64,000 nt of DNA, taken from assembly GCF_020535545.1 (NCBI RefSeq), contig NZ_CP084753.1, positions 1 through 64,000 of the forward strand, given 5' to 3'. The position numbers and the translations under genes were made by a program. Numbering within the stretch: the stretch's first letter is position 1; every line of letters begins with the position of its first letter. A model generated the notes under the pieces. The model was not told where the DNA came from. It did no database searches and saw nothing but the letters and a program-made list of their open reading frames with translations. This stretch comes from Roseateles sp. XES5. GTDB lineage: Bacteria; Pseudomonadota; Alphaproteobacteria; Rhizobiales; Rhizobiaceae. Of this stretch, positions 8,772 to 16,964 are shown one piece after another.

Positions 8772-8796
8772 AAGGCGCAAGAGGCGTTTCGGTTCC
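8772..8796 (-). promoter_or_regulatory. Candidate EcfG/RpoE2 promoter of the PPC-domain gene
   Basis: On the minus strand: GGAAC (8796-8792), 18 bases, TT (8773-8772), about 25 bases before the start codon. It lies between the otsB stop and the PPC gene, so this gene can be induced independently of otsB. Confidence 0.7.
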
Positions 8797-8800
8797 AGGC

Positions 8801-9613
8801 TCACGAGGCGGAGGCGACCTTGCGCATGTCCGCCGCCGCGATGACAGAGAGCGCCGAGCGGAGCGCGGAGGGGGACGAGGACTTCGCCAGCGCCGCCGTG
8901 GCGGTGCTGAGGGAACCCACCCGGATCGACTGGCCGCCGCGCGCATTGGCAAGGGCGAACATGGTTTCGTCCGTCAGGTCGTCGCCGATGGCAATCGGCA
9001 GACGCCCCGCAAAGGGCATCTGCTCCAGATAGGCGGCCACCGCCTCGCCCTTGTCGGCGCGCGAGGGGCGGATTTCGAAAACCATCTTGCCCGGTTGCAG
9101 AACCCAGCCCGGCCCCGCCTCCGTCGCAAAATCGCGCATGATGCCCTCGAGCGCCGTGTCATAGGCGGGCGCCAGCCGGTAATGCGCGGCGACAGCCGCG
9201 CCCTTGTCCTCGATCAGCACGCCCTCCATCCACACCGTCTTCTCCACCAGTCGGCGCTTCAGCATGGCAAAGGCCGCCGTCTCGGCGACGGCGGACACCG
9301 CCCCGTCCGGCGCGCGAAACTCTGCGCCATGCAGCCCGGCAATGGGAAAGCGGTGCGGGGCGAAGAGCCCGTCCGCGTAGGAAAGGCTGCGTCCCGTCAC
9401 CAGCGCCAGCGCGCCGCCGAGCCGTCCGGCAACCCCCGCCAGATCGCCCGGCAACGACAGCGGCACCTGGATTTCGTCTGGCGTGGCGGCAAGATCGAGC
9501 AGGGTGCCGTCGATGTCGAGAAAGAGCGCCCAGCGCTCCGGCGTGTCGACGAGACGGCGAATAAGGTGGCGGGCGGCGGCATCGGACGGCCACGATTTTT
9601 CCTGTTCGCTCAT
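8801..9613 (-). CDS. otsB: Trehalose-6-phosphate phosphatase
   Basis: A HAD-superfamily phosphatase of 270 residues that would dephosphorylate trehalose 6-phosphate in the last step of the OtsA/OtsB route to the stress protectant trehalose. HAD motif I is FLDIDGTLLDLAATP (about residues 35-48), and later motifs include GRSLSY and IGDDLTDETMF. The synthase gene otsA is not in this window, so the pathway is completed elsewhere. The start is the ATG at 9613 after AGGAAAAGCG. No general-stress consensus was found directly upstream, unlike its neighbours. The PPC gene lies downstream on the same strand. Confidence 0.92.
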   Translation of the reverse strand: MSEQEKSWPSDAAARHLIRRLVDTPERWALFLDIDGTLLDLAATPDEIQVPLSLPGDLAGVAGRLGGALALVTGRSLSYADGLFAPHRFPIAGLHGAEFRAPDGAVSAVAETAAFAMLKRRLVEKTVWMEGVLIEDKGAAVAAHYRLAPAYDTALEGIMRDFATEAGPGWVLQPGKMVFEIRPSRADKGEAVAAYLEQMPFAGRLPIAIGDDLTDETMFALANARGGQSIRVGSLSTATAALAKSSSPSALRSALSVIAAADMRKVASAS

Positions 9614-9676
9614 CGCTTTTCCTGTTCACTGCTGGAAGGGCAAGTAGATCGCGAATGCGCGTCGACAAGGGGCGAG

Positions 9677-9701
9677 GGAACAAGTCCATGTCCGGCGCAT
9701 T
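9677..9701 (+). promoter_or_regulatory. Candidate EcfG/RpoE2 promoter of the ROK-like kinase gene
   Basis: GGAAC (9677-9681), 18 bases, TT (9700-9701), 33 bases before the ATG at 9735. It is an exact match to the consensus. Confidence 0.72.
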
Positions 9702-9734
9702 GCCTCCCGCATCGCAGTTCGCAGGGAGACGTCC

Positions 9735-10802
9735 ATGGCCAAGCAATCCGTCAGATCGACCGAGGAAAACGGTCCGCTCATCGCCCATGGAGCCGAGGAC
9801 CTGCCCGCCGTGGCGGTGGCGAGCTACAGCCTGGAAATTCGCGATAAGGCGGGTTTCGTCGGCGACCGCGCCAACAAGGGCGCCTTCCGAAGGCTTCTCG
9901 ACGACTGGCGCAAGCGGGCGCGCAAGGGCGGCGAGGATCCGCTGGGCGACACCGCGACCGACGACCTCTCCAAAAAGGAGATCGACGCGTTCCTGAAGGA
10001 CGAGGAAACCACGGCGGCGGCGCTCGTGCGTGCCGCCGTCGACGACCTGGGCGAAGCGCTGGCCGAGACGCTCGCGCGCTATCTGCAGGAGGACGCCTGG
10101 AAGGGCGTGAAGACGATCGCGGTTGGTGGTGGCTTCCGGGACAGCAAGGCGGGCCTGATGGCGATTGCCCGCGCCCAACTGCTTCTGAGAGCCGAAGGGC
10201 TGAAGGTCACGCTCGCAGCGATCGCCAATCACCCCGACGAAGCCGGGCTTCTCGGCGCGGTGCATCTCGTGCCCGCCTGGATGCTGAAGGGGCATGACGC
10301 GATTCTCGCCGTCGATATCGGCGGCACCAACATCCGCGCCGGCGTCGTCAAGCTGGGGAACGAGCCGGATTTCTCCGAGGCGAAGGTCTGGAAGTCCGCG
10401 CTCTGGCGCCACGCCGACGACGAACCGCGGCGCACCGCCACCATCGACTATCTCGTGCAGCTCATCGAAGGCCTTATCGGCAAGGCGGAAAAGGCCGGTG
10501 TCGGCCTTGCCCCTGTCATCGGTGTCGGCTGCCCCGGCATCATCGCCGCGGACGGCTCGATTGCCCGCGGCGGGCAGAACCTGCCGGGCGGCAATTGGGA
10601 AAGCACGCACTTCAACCTGCCGGAGGCCCTGCGCAAGGCCATTCCGCGCATCGCCGACCAGCCGACCTTCATCATCATGCACAACGATGCCGTCGTGCAG
10701 GGCCTCTCCGAACTGCCGCGGATGAAGGACGCCAAAGCGTGGGCGGCGGTCACGATCGGCACCGGCCTCGGCAATGTCAGTTTCACCAACAAGGAGACCT
10801 AG
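9735..10802 (+). CDS. ROK-type sugar kinase with swapped halves (apparent circular permutation)
   Basis: A 355-residue protein with all hexokinase/ROK signatures but in an unusual order. The adenosine-side end of a ROK kinase comes first: GGG at 131-133, then HPDEAGLLGAVHLVP to about 185. The phosphate-1 motif VDIGGTNIRAG (D194) follows, then the GCPG and GGQNLPGGNW loops, HND with putative catalytic D318, and the phosphate-2 motif IGTGLGN near 340. In ordinary ROK proteins the DIGGT motif opens the chain and the GGG/LLGA segment closes it. Sugar phosphorylation is therefore plausible but unproven. A stress-type promoter precedes it, and its TAG stop is formed by a RIME repeat directly after the TNKET tail. 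Confidence 0.8.
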   Translation: MAKQSVRSTEENGPLIAHGAEDLPAVAVASYSLEIRDKAGFVGDRANKGAFRRLLDDWRKRARKGGEDPLGDTATDDLSKKEIDAFLKDEETTAAALVRAAVDDLGEALAETLARYLQEDAWKGVKTIAVGGGFRDSKAGLMAIARAQLLLRAEGLKVTLAAIANHPDEAGLLGAVHLVPAWMLKGHDAILAVDIGGTNIRAGVVKLGNEPDFSEAKVWKSALWRHADDEPRRTATIDYLVQLIEGLIGKAEKAGVGLAPVIGVGCPGIIAADGSIARGGQNLPGGNWESTHFNLPEALRKAIPRIADQPTFIIMHNDAVVQGLSELPRMKDAKAWAAVTIGTGLGNVSFTNKET

Positions 10803-10903
10803 AGCATGTCAGGTTCAGATTGAACCAGACATGCTCTAAATTCCTTTGTTTTCGTTTGTCTTTTCGGGAAAACCGGTTTCCACTTTCCCCTGACAAACTC
10901 TAG
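10799..10903. repeat. RIME-type palindromic repeat, copy 2 (inverted)
   Basis: A 105-bp element in the opposite orientation to copy 1: it starts CTAGAGCATGTC and ends GACAAACTCTAG with the same two palindromes. It separates two convergent genes, and its ends supply TAG stops to both (10800-10802 plus strand, 10902-10900 minus strand). Confidence 0.9.
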
Positions 10904-11106
10904 CCGGCGCTTTGGTCCATCTGCTTTTCCGGCGCGTCGTTTTCGTCCGGATTGGGATTGGGCTCTTCGTCCGGCAGGCGGTCGGGCTCCGGTTCCCTGA
11001 TCGGTGGCGTCGGCCTGTCGATGGGTGGCAGGTCCGGCACGGGGCTCGGCCCCGGCCCCGGCCCTAGACCAAGATTGGGATTGGGATCGTTCGGAATGAT
11101 GGCCAT
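10900..11106 (-). CDS. Small proline-rich acidic protein
   Basis: A 68-residue protein, MAIIPNDPNPNLGLGPGPG..., dominated by Pro, Gly, Asp, Glu and Asn. It is almost certainly disordered, without signal peptide or membrane segment. AAGGAGGTG lies 4 bases before the ATG at 11106, an ideal ribosome-binding site, and a GGAAC-N18-TT promoter lies 22 bases further up, so it is very probably expressed. No family recognised. Disordered, highly soluble stress proteins (hydrophilin-like) are one possibility by composition. Its last bases and stop come from the RIME repeat. Confidence 0.75.
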   Translation of the reverse strand: MAIIPNDPNPNLGLGPGPGPSPVPDLPPIDRPTPPIREPEPDRLPDEEPNPNPDENDAPEKQMDQSAG

Positions 11107-11127
11107 GAGCACCTCCTTCGAGGTCCC

Positions 11128-11152
11128 AATGGCCGCGCGCCGCAAAGGTTCC
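11128..11152 (-). promoter_or_regulatory. Candidate EcfG/RpoE2 promoter of the proline-rich protein gene
   Basis: On the minus strand: GGAAC (11152-11148), 18 bases, TT (11129-11128), directly ahead of the strong Shine-Dalgarno of the small gene. Confidence 0.72.
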
Positions 11153-11191
11153 CGGCAATCGCACCCGCCAACGCGGCCGCGAAAACGACAA

Positions 11192-11226
11192 ACGGCGTGT
11201 GGGCAGGAGAATTGCCCACACGCCGT
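11192..11226 (-). terminator. Terminator after binding-protein gene of cassette 1
   Basis: Perfect 14-bp arms ACGGCGTGTGGGCA (11192-11205) and TGCCCACACGCCGT (11213-11226) with a 7-base loop. On the minus strand it is followed by the T-rich TTGTCGTTTTC. It ends the cassette 1 transcript before the stress-type promoter of the next gene. Confidence 0.8.
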
Positions 11227-11292
11227 CCCAGACACAAGGACGCCGGCGCTTGAAGCGCGGACCTCCGCCGACGTCCTTGCGCGGGAGGACCG

Positions 11293-12270
11293 TTATTCGC
11301 TCGAACCGGCCTTCGGCAGGTTGGCCCATTCGGCGAGGAAGGCGTCACGGTTCTTGGCGGCCTCTTCCTCGTCGATCTTGAAGACCTTGATCGAGGAGAG
11401 TTCCGGCAGCTTGACGTAGTCGGAAACCTTGATGTCGGTGCGGCTCGGGCGGCGGAAGGCGACCTTCAGCAGCTCGATCTGCGATTCCTTGGACAGCAGC
11501 GCGTCGATCGCCTTCTTGGCGTCCTCACCCGCCGGGCCGCCCTTCACGAGCGCGGAATATTCCGGCGTCGTGAACGTGCCGGAGGACGGATAGACGATGC
11601 TGATCTCCGTCTGGCCGCCGTCGACATAGCTGTAGCTGTTCGTCTCGAAGGTGATGCCGGCGGCATATTCGCCCATCGCGACGCCCTTCGGCACGGCCGA
11701 GGACGAGGAGGAAACGACGAGATTGGCGACGACCGCCTTGTAGGTCTCCGCGTCGAGCAGCTTGGAAAGACCCCAGACGATGGTGTAGCCGGTCGAGCTG
11801 TTCGACGGATCGGGAAGGATGATGCGGCCCTTCCAGGCCGGATCGGCGAGGTCCTTCCAGTCGGCGGGCGCGGCCGTGCCGTTGAGCTGGTCGGTGTTGA
11901 CCATCAGCGTCACGACATGGACGTTGGCCGGCTGGAAATAATCGTCGGCGACGCGCAGGTCCGCCGGTACGGCGGCAAGTTCCGGCGAGGCATAGGGTTC
12001 GAGCACGTCCTTGAAGGCGCCCATCGTGTTGGCCGAAGACGACCAGAAGACGTCGCCCTGGGGCGCGGCCTTCTCCGCCTCGATACGGCGCAGCAGAACG
12101 CCGCTGCCGCCGGTGATGATGCCGGTGGTAAGCCCCGCCTTCTCCTTGATGACGGCCTGCACGGCTTCGACGGCCGGCACCGGATTGGTGGTGTAGATGA
12201 CTGGATCGGCGGCATTGGCGCCGGCGGCAAGGCCGGTCAGCAGCAGCGTGGTTGCGGCAAGTTTCTTCAT
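11293..12270 (-). CDS. ABC transporter substrate-binding protein, Fbp/Afu superfamily (cassette 1)
   Basis: Periplasmic binding protein of 325 residues with a signal peptide cut after about ANA (MKKLAATTLLLTGLAAGANA). The two-lobe type II fold is shown by YTTNPVPAVEAV at the start and the hinge region around DPSNSSTGYT. It belongs to the superfamily annotated as iron(III)-binding, but the paired tyrosines used by FbpA for iron are not evident and it also lacks the His-Asp pair of the AfuA-like proteins of cassette 3, so its ligand probably differs. AAGGAGG lies 7 bases before the ATG. It is last in the operon IMPase-ATPase-permease-binding protein. Confidence 0.88.
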   Translation of the reverse strand: MKKLAATTLLLTGLAAGANAADPVIYTTNPVPAVEAVQAVIKEKAGLTTGIITGGSGVLLRRIEAEKAAPQGDVFWSSSANTMGAFKDVLEPYASPELAAVPADLRVADDYFQPANVHVVTLMVNTDQLNGTAAPADWKDLADPAWKGRIILPDPSNSSTGYTIVWGLSKLLDAETYKAVVANLVVSSSSSAVPKGVAMGEYAAGITFETNSYSYVDGGQTEISIVYPSSGTFTTPEYSALVKGGPAGEDAKKAIDALLSKESQIELLKVAFRRPSRTDIKVSDYVKLPELSSIKVFKIDEEEAAKNRDAFLAEWANLPKAGSSE

Positions 12271-12327
12271 GGCAGTTCCTCCTTGGTGGTTGAGACGGCC
12301 GCGTCCCTCACGCGGCCGGTCGGGTCT

Positions 12328-13968
12328 TCATTTCGAGGCGAACAGGTCGACCTTGAAAACGGTGGTGGCGATGACGACGGGCACGAGGATCACGGCGACC
12401 AGCACCAGGCCATAGGCCGAGGCGTAGGCCATCAGGCCGGAATCGATGAGCCGGAAGATCTGGATCGGCAGGGTTTCCCGCCCGCCGGAATAGACGAGCA
12501 GCGAGGCCGAGAGTTCGGAAACCGTGGTCGTCCAGGTCAGGATCGCGGCGGAGGCGACGGCGGGCAGCATCATCGGCAGCACGACGCGCAGGAAGGTGCG
12601 CAGCGGCGGCGAGCCGAGGCTGATCGAGGCCTCCTCGATGGAGTTCGGGATGTTGTGCAGGATCGCCTGGCCGTTGCGCATGCCGAAGGGCATGCGACGG
12701 ATGACATAGGCAAGCACGATGATCGTCGAGGTGCCCGTCAGCGCCAGGAAGCCGCCATTGAACGAGGCCAGCAGGCCGACGCCGAGCACCGTGCCGGACA
12801 GCGCCAGCGGAATGGCCGAGACATAGTCGATCAGCGGCGTGACGAGGTTCGGCTTCTTGACGACGAGGTAGCTGACCAGTGTGGAGAAGGCGACCGAGAT
12901 GACGGTGGCGATACCGGCATAGACGATCGAGTTGACCAGCGGGCCGGGCGCGGTGATGAAGACGCGCGCCATGTTGTCGAGCGTCCATTCGCCCCAGCGC
13001 ATGACCGGGCCGCGCGAGACCGTGAAGGCGCCGACCGCGATGGTGACGAGCGGCAGCAGCGAGACGGCGACGACGATGCCAGCCGCGCCGCTGACGAGCA
13101 CGCCTTGCGTCCCCCTCAGCGGCTGCGGCTTGGCCCCCCTCCCCTGGACGATCTCGTAACGGCCCTTGGCGATGATGCGGCGATTGATGAAGAGCACGGC
13201 CATGACGATCAGCACCGAAGTGCTGGCAAGCGTGCTCTGCATGGTGAGGTTGGACGCGCCCTCCGCGACGGCCGCCTGGTAGATCGCCACCGACAGCAGC
13301 GGCACATTGTGGCCGAGGATGGTGGAGATGGCGAAGTTGCCGACGACCATGGTGAAGACGAGCAGCGCCGAGGCGAGGATCGCCGGGCGGATGACCGGCA
13401 GCATCACGTCGAAACGCGAACGAACGGGCGCCGTGCCGAGGCTCTGGGCGGCCTCTTCGAGCTGCGCGTCGAACTTGCCGATGGCCGCCACCGTGCCGAT
13501 ATAGACATAGGTGTAATAGATGAAGCTCATCGACGTGATGAGGCCGAACCAGCCGTAGAAGCTCGGCAGGAAGATGCCGTAGGCCTTCAGGAACCGGGTG
13601 ACGACGCCGTTGTTGCCGAGGATCATCAGCCAGGTCTGGGCCGTCACCACTTCCGGGATGACGAGCGTGATGAGCGGCAGCAGCGTGATGAACATCTTGC
13701 CGCGGAAGCGGTAGCGCGCCGAGACATAGGCGAGCGGCACGCCGATCAGCGTGGAGAACAACGTGACGACGGTCGCGAGCAGCAGCGTGTTGCCGATGGC
13801 CGCAAGGCTGCGCCCATCCTCCATGAGCTGCAGCCAGCCCGAGCGGCCCTCCCCGACGAAGCTCGCCGTGAAGATGTAGAGCAGCGGATAGAGCACGAAG
13901 ATGCCGAGAAGGCCCAGCGCAAGCGCCGAAAGCCACGGCCAGGGAGAGCGGAGATCGACGCGGGTCAT
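12328..13968 (-). CDS. ABC transporter permease, fused double-domain FbpB type (cassette 1)
   Basis: An inner-membrane permease of 546 residues containing two consecutive permease units, each of about six helices with an EAA-type loop for the ATPase (EEAAQSLGTAPVRS and EEASISLGSPPLRT). This fused architecture is typical of FbpB/AfuB systems, where one chain replaces a homodimer. The ATG at 13968 overlaps the ATPase stop (ATGA), so the two are coupled; the open frame upstream of it is the overlap with the ATPase gene. Confidence 0.93.
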   Translation of the reverse strand: MTRVDLRSPWPWLSALALGLLGIFVLYPLLYIFTASFVGEGRSGWLQLMEDGRSLAAIGNTLLLATVVTLFSTLIGVPLAYVSARYRFRGKMFITLLPLITLVIPEVVTAQTWLMILGNNGVVTRFLKAYGIFLPSFYGWFGLITSMSFIYYTYVYIGTVAAIGKFDAQLEEAAQSLGTAPVRSRFDVMLPVIRPAILASALLVFTMVVGNFAISTILGHNVPLLSVAIYQAAVAEGASNLTMQSTLASTSVLIVMAVLFINRRIIAKGRYEIVQGRGAKPQPLRGTQGVLVSGAAGIVVAVSLLPLVTIAVGAFTVSRGPVMRWGEWTLDNMARVFITAPGPLVNSIVYAGIATVISVAFSTLVSYLVVKKPNLVTPLIDYVSAIPLALSGTVLGVGLLASFNGGFLALTGTSTIIVLAYVIRRMPFGMRNGQAILHNIPNSIEEASISLGSPPLRTFLRVVLPMMLPAVASAAILTWTTTVSELSASLLVYSGGRETLPIQIFRLIDSGLMAYASAYGLVLVAVILVPVVIATTVFKVDLFASK

Positions 13969-15026
13969 GAGCGGATCACCCGGGCCGCTGCCGGCTCGAA
14001 ACCGAGATGGACACTGGCGCCCGGCAGGAAGGCGTCGTGCCCCGCGCCGTGCATTTCGGCATTGAGGACGAGACCGCCCGCGCATTCGACGCTGTAGCTG
14101 GTGCGCGCGCCGAGATATTGCCGGCCGCGGATCGTCGCGGGCAGTGACTGCCGGCCATCGACGGGCGCGGCGGAAATCTTCAGGTCCTCGGGACGCAGCA
14201 CGAGCAGGCCCCGCTCGGCCCGGCCTTCGAGCGCATCGGTCGCCACGAGGCGGCTGCCGGCGAACTCGACCTCGACGAGGCCGGCGGAAGCCGGGCGCAC
14301 GGACACTTCGGAACGGTTGGCCGCGCCGACGAAATCGGCGACATAGCCGGTGCGCGGCGTCGCGTAGATCTGCTGCGGCGTACCGAGCTGCTCGACCTTG
14401 CCCTTGTTCATCACGCCGATGAGATCGGACATGGAGAGGGCTTCCTCCTGGTCGTGCGTCACGAAGACCGTCGTGATGTTCGCTTCGCGCTGCAGTTCGA
14501 TGATCGTCTCGCGAATCTGCACGCGCAGCTTGGCGTCGAGGTTGGAAAGCGGTTCGTCCATCAAAAGCACGGCCGGCTTGATGACGAGGGCGCGGGCGAG
14601 CGCCACGCGCTGGCGCTGGCCGCCAGAAAGGGCGGCCGGGTGACGGCCCATGACATGGCCGAGGCCGACGCGCTCCAGCGCGACCTTCACCTTGTCGAGA
14701 ACGCCGGGGCCTTTCTCGCCGCGGGCGCGAAGGCCATAGGCGACATTGTCGGCCACCGTCTTGTCGGGGAAAAGGGCGTAGTCCTGAAAGACCATGCCGA
14801 TGGCGCGCTTGTGCGGTGGAAGCTCGGTGACGTCGCGGCCGCCGAAGCGGATGTGCCCGCCGCTCGCCGGGGCGAAGCCCGCGATGGTGCGCAAGAGCGT
14901 GGTCTTGCCGCAGCCGGACGGCCCCAGCAGCGTGAAGAAGCAGCCCTCGGGAATGTCGAGGGACAGACCGGAAATGACGGTCTCGGCCCCGTATTTCACC
15001 GAGAGATTGGAAATCGCTATGCCCAT
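13965..15026 (-). CDS. ABC transporter ATP-binding protein (cassette 1)
   Basis: A 353-residue ATPase of the FbpC/PotA class. Walker A GPSGCGKTTLL, Q-loop VFQDYALFP, signature LSGGQRQRVALARAL and Walker B VLLMDEPLSNLD lie in the first 230 residues, followed by a TOBE-type C-terminal regulatory domain of about 110 residues. It would power the adjacent permease. It sits 27 bases after the phosphatase gene and overlaps the permease start. Confidence 0.95.
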   Translation of the reverse strand: MGIAISNLSVKYGAETVISGLSLDIPEGCFFTLLGPSGCGKTTLLRTIAGFAPASGGHIRFGGRDVTELPPHKRAIGMVFQDYALFPDKTVADNVAYGLRARGEKGPGVLDKVKVALERVGLGHVMGRHPAALSGGQRQRVALARALVIKPAVLLMDEPLSNLDAKLRVQIRETIIELQREANITTVFVTHDQEEALSMSDLIGVMNKGKVEQLGTPQQIYATPRTGYVADFVGAANRSEVSVRPASAGLVEVEFAGSRLVATDALEGRAERGLLVLRPEDLKISAAPVDGRQSLPATIRGRQYLGARTSYSVECAGGLVLNAEMHGAGHDAFLPGASVHLGFEPAAARVIRS

Positions 15027-15053
15027 GGGTTCCCCCCTTTTTCGTCTTCGAGG

Positions 15054-15863
15054 CTACGCGCTGGCCTTGGCGGCCTTCAGGTCGGTAATCAGATCGAGCG
15101 CCTGGCGGTGCACGGCGGCGTCGCCCGCACCCAGGAGCTGGCCGGAGCTTTCCAGCGTCAGCGGCGCGCCGGCCCAGTCGGTGACGATGCCGCCCGCTCC
15201 TTCCACGATGGGCCGGAACGGCGCGAAATCGAAGACCTTCTGGCCGCCGTCGAGCGCCAGGTCGGTTCGCCCGTCGGAGAGCAGGCCGTAGTTGAGGCTC
15301 GCCCCGCCATAGGAGCGCGCGCCGGTAACGGCCCGCAGCCGGTCGAGCGCGGGACGCTCGGCGGGAGCGAAATAATCCTGGTTGCTGTTGGTCATGATCG
15401 CCTGCCCGATCGCGGGGCAGGCCCGCACGCGGATCGGCCGGCCGTTGCGCGTCGTCTGCCGGCCCTCGGCGCCGATCCAGCGGGAATCGATGGCGGGAAT
15501 ATCGATGATGCCGAGCCGCGGCACGCCGCCGACGGCAAGCGCGATCAGCGTGCCATAGTACGGCAGGCCGGCAATGAAGGCCGTCGTGCCGTCGATGGGA
15601 TCGAGCACCCAGACATGATCGCTGCCGGGGCGCACCCAGTCGCGTTCCTCGCCGATGATGCCATGGGTCGGATAGCGCGCGGAAATCATCTCGCGCAACC
15701 TGTCCTCAATGAGGATGTCCATCGCGGTGACGAGGCTGCGGTCCGGTTTTACGGTGACGTCGACATGCGCCATGTCGTTTTCCCGCAGCACGGTGCGGGC
15801 GACATCCGCCAGTTCCACGGCAAAGGCCACATGCTGGTCATCGATAGGGGCGGCGCTGGTCAT
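15054..15863 (-). CDS. Inositol-monophosphatase family phosphatase (cassette 1)
   Basis: A 269-residue cytoplasmic Mg-dependent phosphatase of the IMPase/histidinol-phosphatase fold. Metal-binding motifs GEE (IIGEERDW) and LDPIDGTTAF are intact, as is the C-terminal DFAPF segment that replaces the WD motif of classical IMPases, a feature of histidinol-phosphatase-like members. No signal peptide. It is the first gene of the transporter operon, divergent from the DeoR gene, and each of the three cassettes in this window has one. Dephosphorylation of the imported compound is the simplest idea; histidinol phosphatase is an alternative. Confidence 0.88.
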   Translation of the reverse strand: MTSAAPIDDQHVAFAVELADVARTVLRENDMAHVDVTVKPDRSLVTAMDILIEDRLREMISARYPTHGIIGEERDWVRPGSDHVWVLDPIDGTTAFIAGLPYYGTLIALAVGGVPRLGIIDIPAIDSRWIGAEGRQTTRNGRPIRVRACPAIGQAIMTNSNQDYFAPAERPALDRLRAVTGARSYGGASLNYGLLSDGRTDLALDGGQKVFDFAPFRPIVEGAGGIVTDWAGAPLTLESSGQLLGAGDAAVHRQALDLITDLKAAKASA

Positions 15864-16016
15864 TCTCTCTTCGATGCTTTCCCGGTCTCAAGGCAGCCGC
15901 CATCGCGCCCGCACAGTCATGCGGGTTGGTGCGCCGGCGCTGTTTTCCGACTGATTGAAGGGTTTGACGGGGCCATTTTCGGCCTCTGCTTTCTTCGTAC
16001 ATGCAAATCGTCAATG

Positions 16017-16083
16017 TGGCAATATGTGTTTTAGTTGGCAAAGTGAGTTTTTATGCGGCGATAGATATGGCGCTTGTGGCAAA
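16017..16083. promoter_or_regulatory. Direct TGGCAA repeats in the DeoR/cassette 1 divergent region
   Basis: TGGCAA occurs at 16017 (TGTGGCAATATG), 16036 (GTTGGCAAAGTG) and 16077 (TGTGGCAAAGCG), with offsets of 19 and 41 bases, close to whole helical turns. A fourth, GTGGCAAGA, overlaps the DeoR start codon. DeoR-family regulators often bind several spaced direct repeats, so this is a candidate autoregulatory operator for both directions. The rest of 15864-16127 shows no gene. Confidence 0.45.
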
Positions 16084-16127
16084 GCGAGGCGTCGCCTATC
16101 AATAAGAGCAGCAAAGGAGGCCGCGCG

Positions 16128-16919
16128 ATGTGGCAAGAAGAGCGCCAGCAAAAGATCCGTTCGCTGCTTGCGGCCTATGGCCAGGTGTCGATCGACCGTA
16201 TCGTCGAGGACTTCGGCGTCTCCCGCGAAACGATCCGCCGCGACCTCATGGAAATGGAGGTGGCCGGGGAGTTGCGCCGGGTGCGCGGCGGCGCCATTCC
16301 CATGGCCGCGCGCGAGGACACGACCTTCGGCGTGCGCATCACGCTCCGCCTTCAGGAAAAGCGCACGATCTGCGCCACCGCGCTCAGCTATCTGGAAAGC
16401 GGCCAGACGATCTTCATGGATGCCGGCTCGACCAGCTCGACCATGGCCGAGGCGCTGGCCGGCCCGACGGGTCTGACCAATCTCACCATCCTGACCAACT
16501 CCATCGACGTCGCGAGCCAGTTGACGGAACGGCCGGGCGAGCTTTCGCGCGGCACCCGCGTCATCCTGCTCGCCGGCAACGTCAAGCAGGACCCGATGGA
16601 AACTTACGGCGAGGCGACGATCAACGACATCCAGCGCTACCGCGCCGATGTCGCCTTGCTCGCCCCCTGGGGTGTCGACGCCACGATGGGTGCGATGAAC
16701 TACTTCCTGCACGGCGCGGAGATCGCCCGCGCCATGGTGCGCAATTCCGGCCGCACGATCATCCTCGCCGATCATTCCAAGGTCGGCGTCGTCAGCCGCT
16801 CGGTCTTCTGCGAGACGGGTGAGATGGCCCATCTCATCACCGACGCCAAGGCGCGGCAGAAGCCCGGCTTCGAGGCGTTGGCCGCAACGGTGCCGGGGCT
16901 TGTCGTGGCGGGTGAATAG
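16128..16919 (+). CDS. DeoR-family transcriptional regulator
   Basis: A 263-residue repressor/activator. The N-terminal winged helix-turn-helix (about 1-57, EERQQKIRSLL ... FGVSRETIRRDLMEME) is followed by the DeoRC sensor domain with FMDAGSTSSTMAEAL and the C-terminal ILADHSKVGV motif. DeoRC domains usually recognise phosphorylated sugars, which agrees with a phospho-compound role for the flanking transporters. The start ATG 16128 has AAAGGAGG 7 bases upstream. It lies between cassette 1 (divergent) and cassette 2 (same strand) and probably controls both. Confidence 0.93.
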   Translation: MWQEERQQKIRSLLAAYGQVSIDRIVEDFGVSRETIRRDLMEMEVAGELRRVRGGAIPMAAREDTTFGVRITLRLQEKRTICATALSYLESGQTIFMDAGSTSSTMAEALAGPTGLTNLTILTNSIDVASQLTERPGELSRGTRVILLAGNVKQDPMETYGEATINDIQRYRADVALLAPWGVDATMGAMNYFLHGAEIARAMVRNSGRTIILADHSKVGVVSRSVFCETGEMAHLITDAKARQKPGFEALAATVPGLVVAGE

Positions 16920-16964
16920 GACGGCTTTGCATAGGTTGGCTTGCCCGACGGACTACAGGAGAAG

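Noticed and set aside
11917..14097. 726-codon plus-strand open frame opposite cassette 1
   Set aside because: It runs across two real minus-strand genes and is Arg/Asp/Gly-rich low complexity typical of antisense frames in GC-rich DNA.
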